A stretch of 64,000 bases of DNA from Atherinomorus stipes (taxonomy: Eukaryota > Chordata > Actinopteri > Atheriniformes > Atherinidae): contig JALJCO010003053.1 of the NCBI GenBank assembly GCA_023101725.1, positions 620,001-684,000 on the forward strand. The letters run 5' to 3'. The notes under the pieces were generated by a model that was not told the origin of the DNA, did no database searches, and saw only the letters and a list, made by a program, of their open reading frames with translations. Positions 58,134 through 64,000 of this stretch are shown here, in pieces (the first letter of the stretch is position 1; each line of letters starts with the position of its first letter). Both the position numbers and the translations under genes were made by a program.

Positions 58134-58700
58134 CTACAGGTGACACCTCCGCGTACATCGGCTGGAGAGGAGGGAAGAGAAACAGAGTTTGGAGAGGTTT
58201 GGTGTATGTGCGTAAAGTTCCAATAAAGTTAAGTACAAGGGGGGAAAGCCTATGGTTACGATTGGAAGACGGGAATATATGACATTATTCCTCCTACAGC
58301 AGAGAGACACGGTGTCTGTGTGCTTTTGATGCAAGTACAGTATTAAGATAAAGCTGTCGTCTGATATACGACAAAACTGTCAAGTGAAAGACCAAATTCG
58401 CCTTTACGTCACCACGCGCTGAGCGCACCGGACGCGGAACTGTCAATTTGGCTACTTAAAACATTATTCTAAGACAGATAAATAGTCATTTGAATGTGAC
58501 TTAATTCCTAAAGCAATTAATAGCTCAACAAATAAAAGGCTCTTCGCCGTACTTGGTAAAAGCTAGGTACACCTCTCCATGACCCGATGCTGCTGTTGTC
58601 CGGACGCATCTGAGGGAAGACTGCCCATTCTGAAGGAACTTTGAGACTCGCCTTCTCAAGCAGAGAGGATAAAAAAAATGCGAGCTTTTAAATCACTTTC
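58134..58700 (-). promoter_or_regulatory. slc6a2: Candidate slc6a2 promoter region
   Basis: The region upstream of the first coding exon has a CRE-like TGACGTAA (minus strand, 58404-58411), an inverted CCAAT near 58260 and an E-box CACGTG near 58713. No clear TATA box was placed. Motif hits of this length arise by chance, so function is inferred from position only. Confidence 0.25.
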
Positions 58701-61700
58701 CTCTCTCTCTTCCACGTGATATTTTATAATTGAACGCTTTCTCTCCAGTTTGATGTCAACTTGGCATGAGCGCTGTTTTGTTTGAGCCTAAGTTCCCATA
58801 AACTGAGCTAAACATCTACCTCTGACTTTACATTTACTCACGTGAAACGAAACATGTGACGACACTTTTTTTCTAGAATCCCTAGATTTTGTTTAAAAGC
58901 AATAAGATAACCGTGTTTAAACGTGTTTTTTATTTGACTGCTTTAGTGTTAAAAAGATCAGTGTGGCTATAGGTATGTATTTGTACACTGATGTAGCATT
59001 TTTAACAGATATGGCATCATCGTACCTTAAGGTCCCTGTACAACTTGGATTTAACATACACCAAAACTTTTTTTAATGTTTTAATTTGAACTTATCTGTT
59101 TCTTCTCTGCACTAAACAGATTGAATTACAGTTTTCTAAGAAGCCGTAAAAGCTTTGTGTTCCATGTGTAATTTAATTCTACAGCAGCTTTTGCCAGGGG
59201 CAATGATTTCTATTAGATATGGTTGATCAGTTCATCCCATTAAAGTCAATGAATGTCCTCTTTGCTCTCCAGTGCTTGTTTTATAAAGCCCTAATAGGGC
59301 TACTTTTGGGCATTTTGTTTGTGGAGATTGAATAACTGCAGTGAGGGTAAAGCCATGGACCAGGTAACAAGAAAGGATCATGTTGTTATTACTGATTTCT
59401 CCTCAATAAGTCTTATTCTTCTGCACTGTTCAGCGCTGTAAGACATGTAGCATCATCTCATGTTTTGTGTTGATTGTGTATGATGGGACTGCAGTTCAAA
59501 GTAGATGCTTAAGCTATTTTTTATGTTCATGAAGTAGCTTTCTTTACAGTTGAAGGTATATGTAATGTACATGCAGTTTATAGCAGAAATGATCTTTGTA
59601 GAAATCTAACAGCACGGTTGCATGTTGTTGCTAAGACGCTGAGTGAATTGCTAACAATGAGCTGGACCCATAACCTCAATCTTTCTGCAGCCATGGGGGA
59701 GTACTGCTCAAGGCAAAATAATATCATCCTTCACCTTTTACCTTGATCATCTTGGATCCCTCACTCTGGTTGTAAAGAGTTCTTGAGACCTCATTGTTTG
59801 TCTTTCTCTCAAGGTTTGAGCTCTCTCATGTCGACCTTTGGATGAGAATCTAATGAAAAACGACGCAGCCTCTCAGCGGCCACAATATAACCCCCGCGGA
59901 TTTAACCTGAGCATTTGGTCAGAGTCACAGTAAAGAGAATTTATTCCTTTCCGTCTTTTTGCCTCTGTTTATGTGCACAAACATACATGAAGGAAGACTG
60001 ATGCTTCGATAAATAAAATGACATTTTGTCTTCATAAAATTCCTTACATCGTCATTCCACAGACTTAGCAAGTCATTACAACATGGCAATTAGTATTAGC
60101 TTAGAGTGGGCTTTGTTTTGTTGTGCACCCCATTAAATCTCTGGTTTAAATCTCTCCAGGCCTCCTTATATTTGCACTGTCATTAGGCTAAATTCCCTCT
60201 GGGCTTTCTTGTATCCGCAAAGATTTAAATATCTCAACTATCTTTCTGATTTTTTTGCCCTGCACACACTTAGTGACAAAATCACCAGTGTGAGTCAGTT
60301 CTATGGCAGAGGGACATTTTTCCCGGCAGTATACAGCACACATGGGCCATTTTTAAGCATGGGGGAAGAAACTAAGTTTCTTTTCCTCCTGTACTTTGAA
60401 TGTGTAGGAGGCAAAGAAGCATGTGTCATCATATTGTTATTATGAGTAGAAGTCAGAGATACATCTTCAATATGTTGAAAGACTTACATTTTAGGAGGTC
60501 AATCATCTCACTGCACATTAGGGGAGGCATTTATGTTGAGTGTGAGTAGCAGGGAGCAATTAAAGGGTGAGATCTGACAGCATGAGGATTAGTATGGCGG
60601 CTGTTTGAACTGAGTGGAAAAAAATGTCAGTGGCTGATTAACGAGTCTCAGAAAAATTCAGTTAAAGATTAGAGTCAGACTGAATTTGCATCCTCTGCGA
60701 AAGACCCATTTTCATTTCCAAATCCTCAGTTTTCGTTTTCTGTCCTGAAAGTGTTGCAGAAGTCAGTGTTCAGCAGTCACAAACACTGTAACACACCAGT
60801 TTGCCCTCACTTGGCTTAAAAGTAACAGGAGAAACATTAGGTGCTAACCTCAGGTTGACCCATACTCAAATATTACACAGGAAAAGTTGTTGCTCTTCAT
60901 CCAGAAAAAGAAAAAAAAAAACATCTGAAGAAGTATTAAACACAGAGATGCGAAACACCCAAAGCATTGTGCAAGAAAACAAACTGCAACTGCAGATACG
61001 GGTGCCAGTAATGCTGTTGGACGGCCCATGTGTCACACAGCATCTCAAACTTTGCCCTCACCAGGACCTTCACTGTTCCTATTAACCATCGCATGGGAAA
61101 TGAGGAACAATCATTTTCCGGAGAGAATAATGGGTTAGAGAAAATCAACAAGGTGTCATCTGGTGCAGTGAGGAAACCCAACAATGAGGTTTGGAGGAAC
61201 TCCCCGAAGAGCTCAAGGAGACATACTGCCAGGCTCAAGTCTGCAGGAGTCAAGGGTGTGTGGAGATGTACGCCTTTGAGTGCTTGGATAACAATACAAA
61301 TGTCTAAAAATCCACACCAAGCCAAACTTTATGAACTAAACATCCATCTGATTTAAATACATCTTCAAGACCGAGCAGATGGACAATGTGGTCTGAGAAC
61401 AGACAAAGCAATGAGTTCATCCTTTTACAGTTATGTCATGCAGCCAAGCATTGTTGGACATCAGAGCTTTCATTGCAAAATATCCTGAAGTTTGACAAAA
61501 TCTTGTTACAGTTTGTTCTTCAAATCAGTGTACAAAATAATCCACTTGTACTCGGCACTTCCACAATGCGGAACATTTGAAGACCTTAGACCCTGATATA
61601 GTTCCTTTTTCAAGGAATTGTTTCAGACGTGAACCTTCACACGTTATACTTCAACATTATTTCCAGCATTTACAGTAATATGTTTTGCTCGGATGTTCTG

Positions 61701-63599
61701 TCCAGCAAATTTCTGCACTTTTCTAACCTGTAAGCTGATGTTTGTGTGCACTGTGCTGACCTTTTGAAACCCTACATCCATTTTCGTCATGCAGGACGAA
61801 GGAAGGGTCAAAGGACTGTACGTGCACACCCAGGTATCCTGTTGTTATAAGCAGGAAAGTCCATTCTATAGGAAAGTGAAGCTAAAACAACTTTAATTTC
61901 TTCCTCTTATGTAACCTTTTCAAACATCCTCACAGTAATGATGCCTCATCGCTTTTCACTTTAATGTCTTCATTATCAGTTGCAAAAGTAAGACCAAAAA
62001 CTGTAAATTTGCATATCTAGTAGAGATCTGAAGGAGTAAACAGATTCATTTACCAGGATGTTGGTACAATACATGCAATTGGTTCCCATTCCTGGTATTT
62101 ACCTTGCATATCAACAGTCAGCACTGTAGAAAGTGGAGCTCAGCCAGGACTTGTCCTTGCTATGCCTGTGAAAGCTGGGCTACCTGGTTAAACTGACGCA
62201 CATAGTTGTGCCACATCAGTTTAACGATAAGGCCTGTTGGTTCTGACCTTTTCCTCCAGCCTGACACGGTGAGTCCCCCATCTGTATGAGGCCTGTGTCC
62301 AGCTTGTGCTCACAAACAGAGGCTGCTCATTCACTCAGGTCCTGAGGAGACCAAATCAAATTACCAACACATATCTCCCACAATCTACTGCGACAGGATC
62401 ACCCTCCAGGCAGGGCTGAAATGGATACAGCAATATACAACCAGGGGAAAGCAGGAGGATGGAGGGGCGTAGGGCCAAAAGAGGAGAGCGGGCACTGAGG
62501 CAAGGGAAGGAGTCAAACTGTTGTAAGCACAGCAGCAATGTGATTTAATTGATTCTATGCCATCTCATCAATTTTGATCAAAATGAAATGAGCCTCTGCA
62601 CATTTGAAAAGGTTAAAACAAATTGAACGTGGAAATCACAGCTGGTAATCACAGTTTGTCTAACAGCGGGCTTTTAATGAGGAGGTCCTTGCTCCATCCT
62701 TCATTTCAACCTCCTGTGTGCAGTGAATAAGCGGCAAGTCTGTGCCATTCCTTGTGTGTTTCTGTGCATGCGCACAGACTGTCGAGCAGTATTTAGAACA
62801 TCTTATATTAGCATCACACCCACTTCTCAGAGCAGCTGAGCAGAAAATGCGTAGATAATGTTGACACATTGTCTCAGCAAAAATGAAAGCAATAGTTTGA
62901 CCAATGAGCAGACATAAAACAATTAGCTGCAAAATGAAGGAGCTCTCTTTTAAGTACACTAAACTGTACAAATGCTCAATTTGAGACATTTTGAACACAA
63001 TGTTAAATGAAATCTGCCAAAAGTTTTTTTTTTTTTTTTTAAATGAACACAAACAGCAAGTCAAAGTTTTCAAGTTTTAAATATCCACTTACTTATCCAT
63101 CTTTTCTTTAAATGTTGCTTTAGCAGTCAGGTCCAGTATCTGTTTATGACGCATCTCACCATGATAACACAAAGGGTCATAGAGATGCCATATGAAGAAA
63201 TGCACTGACACAATCTTACACCGCATTAATCATGATAGAGCAATTATTTTCCTTCAGACATTCCCATGATCATCTTTGCCTTTAATGATAAGAACGTATA
63301 GCTTCTCAAAATGTTTGGATATAAGATTAAGTTTCCACCTTATGTTTTATTGGTGTGGAAATACAAAAATGGTTAAGAAATCCTCCAGGTCATTCCTCAT
63401 CCACGGATATATCTGCTCTTATTCATAAGCATTACATTTGCTGAAATGTAAATGTTTTCTTTGCACAATCAGTATTTGAACTATTCTGAATCACACTGAA
63501 ACAAAATGAACCTTTTTGCACTGTAGGTGTCTGTTGCATTTGGTAAGAACACGACTCACCGCTGATGACTGGTTAAATATTACACACATTATATTTATC
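58701..63599. other. Upstream intergenic region, no gene recognised
   Basis: Several short frames (for example 60801-61085, 61030-61356, 62660-63073) show no similarity I recognise and no exon-like borders. A T-run lies at 63026. Confidence 0.4.
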
Positions 63600-63690
63600 G
63601 AACCTTTATTTAGCAGGTAAGTCAGCTGAGAACAAATTCTCATGCAGAATGACGACCTGGGCTGGAGGCAACAATAAAACACATATTGGA
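63600..63690 (+). repeat. Dispersed fish repeat fragment
   Basis: AACCTTTATTTAGCAGGTAA then GTCAGCTGAGAACAAATTCT and ATGACGACCTGGGC match a phrase that is very common in ray-finned fish genomes (known to me from salmonids). Confidence 0.55.
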
Positions 63691-64000
63691 TCCCACAAAA
63701 ATTCAGTGAGTTAAACCACAAAATATCAAAATACATTTTAAATGAATGGACTAATGAATGGTTGTTATCTCATCAATGGATGCCTGACCTTATATCTGAT
63801 TCTTATCTGAAACCTCATTGGTTAAAATGAAGCACAAATGGCAGAATTTATTAAATCTCACACAAGAAATTGGCAAAGACCAACTATGCACACATACATT
63901 GACACACTGGTGTTCTAACAGGTAACTGCTGGCACCTTGTGGTGGTTTCAGAGATACAGCGGAGCAGCCGAAGCCAGCTCATTGCACTTGGGTCTCATTA

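Noticed and set aside
62660..63073. 137-residue minus-strand ORF in the upstream region
   Set aside because: No domain, no exon-like borders, low-complexity lysine run from a T-tract; treated as chance.
1..64000. CRISPR array, bacterial operon, or phage-like system
   Set aside because: The DNA is clearly vertebrate; repeats seen are microsatellites and transposons, with no spacer-repeat arrays.

Overview
The window is vertebrate nuclear DNA, most likely from a ray-finned (teleost) fish. It has a multi-exon gene with GT-AG introns, many decayed transposons of typical fish classes (Gypsy, Harbinger, hAT, Tc1/mariner, TTAA-target MITEs, LINE and SINE pieces), microsatellites, and no bacterial-style gene packing. 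I cannot name the species.

The one intact host gene lies on the minus strand. It is slc6a2, the norepinephrine (noradrenaline) transporter NET, of the SLC6 sodium/chloride-coupled monoamine transporters. I could place fourteen coding exons, from the start codon at 57978 down to the stop at 28916, predicting about 623 residues (human NET has 617). The N-terminus, extracellular loop 2 and the C-terminal end LRHWLAI are NET-like; a few stretches resemble the dopamine transporter. Coding exon 11 is one base shorter than the frame needs, which as written shifts the frame and gives an early stop. This is either a sequence error or a real lesion.

Layout. 1-6.0 kb: a broken Gypsy-type LTR retrotransposon on the plus strand (protease, reverse transcriptase, RNase H, integrase, then a 3' LTR). 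6.4-9.1 kb: a long inverted-repeat DNA element with a probable solo LTR beside or inside it. 9.7-11.1 kb: a Harbinger element with both of its usual gene remnants. 11.3-13.0 kb: a TTAA-target MITE, then a SINE-like repeat split by a hAT element. 13.8-26.2 kb: intergenic DNA with foldback MITEs, microsatellites, a short perfect palindrome and LINE-tail debris. 27.1-28.9 kb: probable slc6a2 3' UTR. 28.9-58.0 kb: slc6a2; its 13 kb third coding intron holds a Tc1 relic, a second hAT copy, and a LINE fragment interrupted by a MITE. 58.0-58.7 kb: 5' UTR and candidate promoter. 58.7-64 kb: upstream intergenic DNA without a recognisable gene.

There is no operon-like organisation. I found no evidence of a new multi-gene system; the notable points are the apparent exon 11 frameshift, the nested insertions with exact target duplications, and several strong palindromes.
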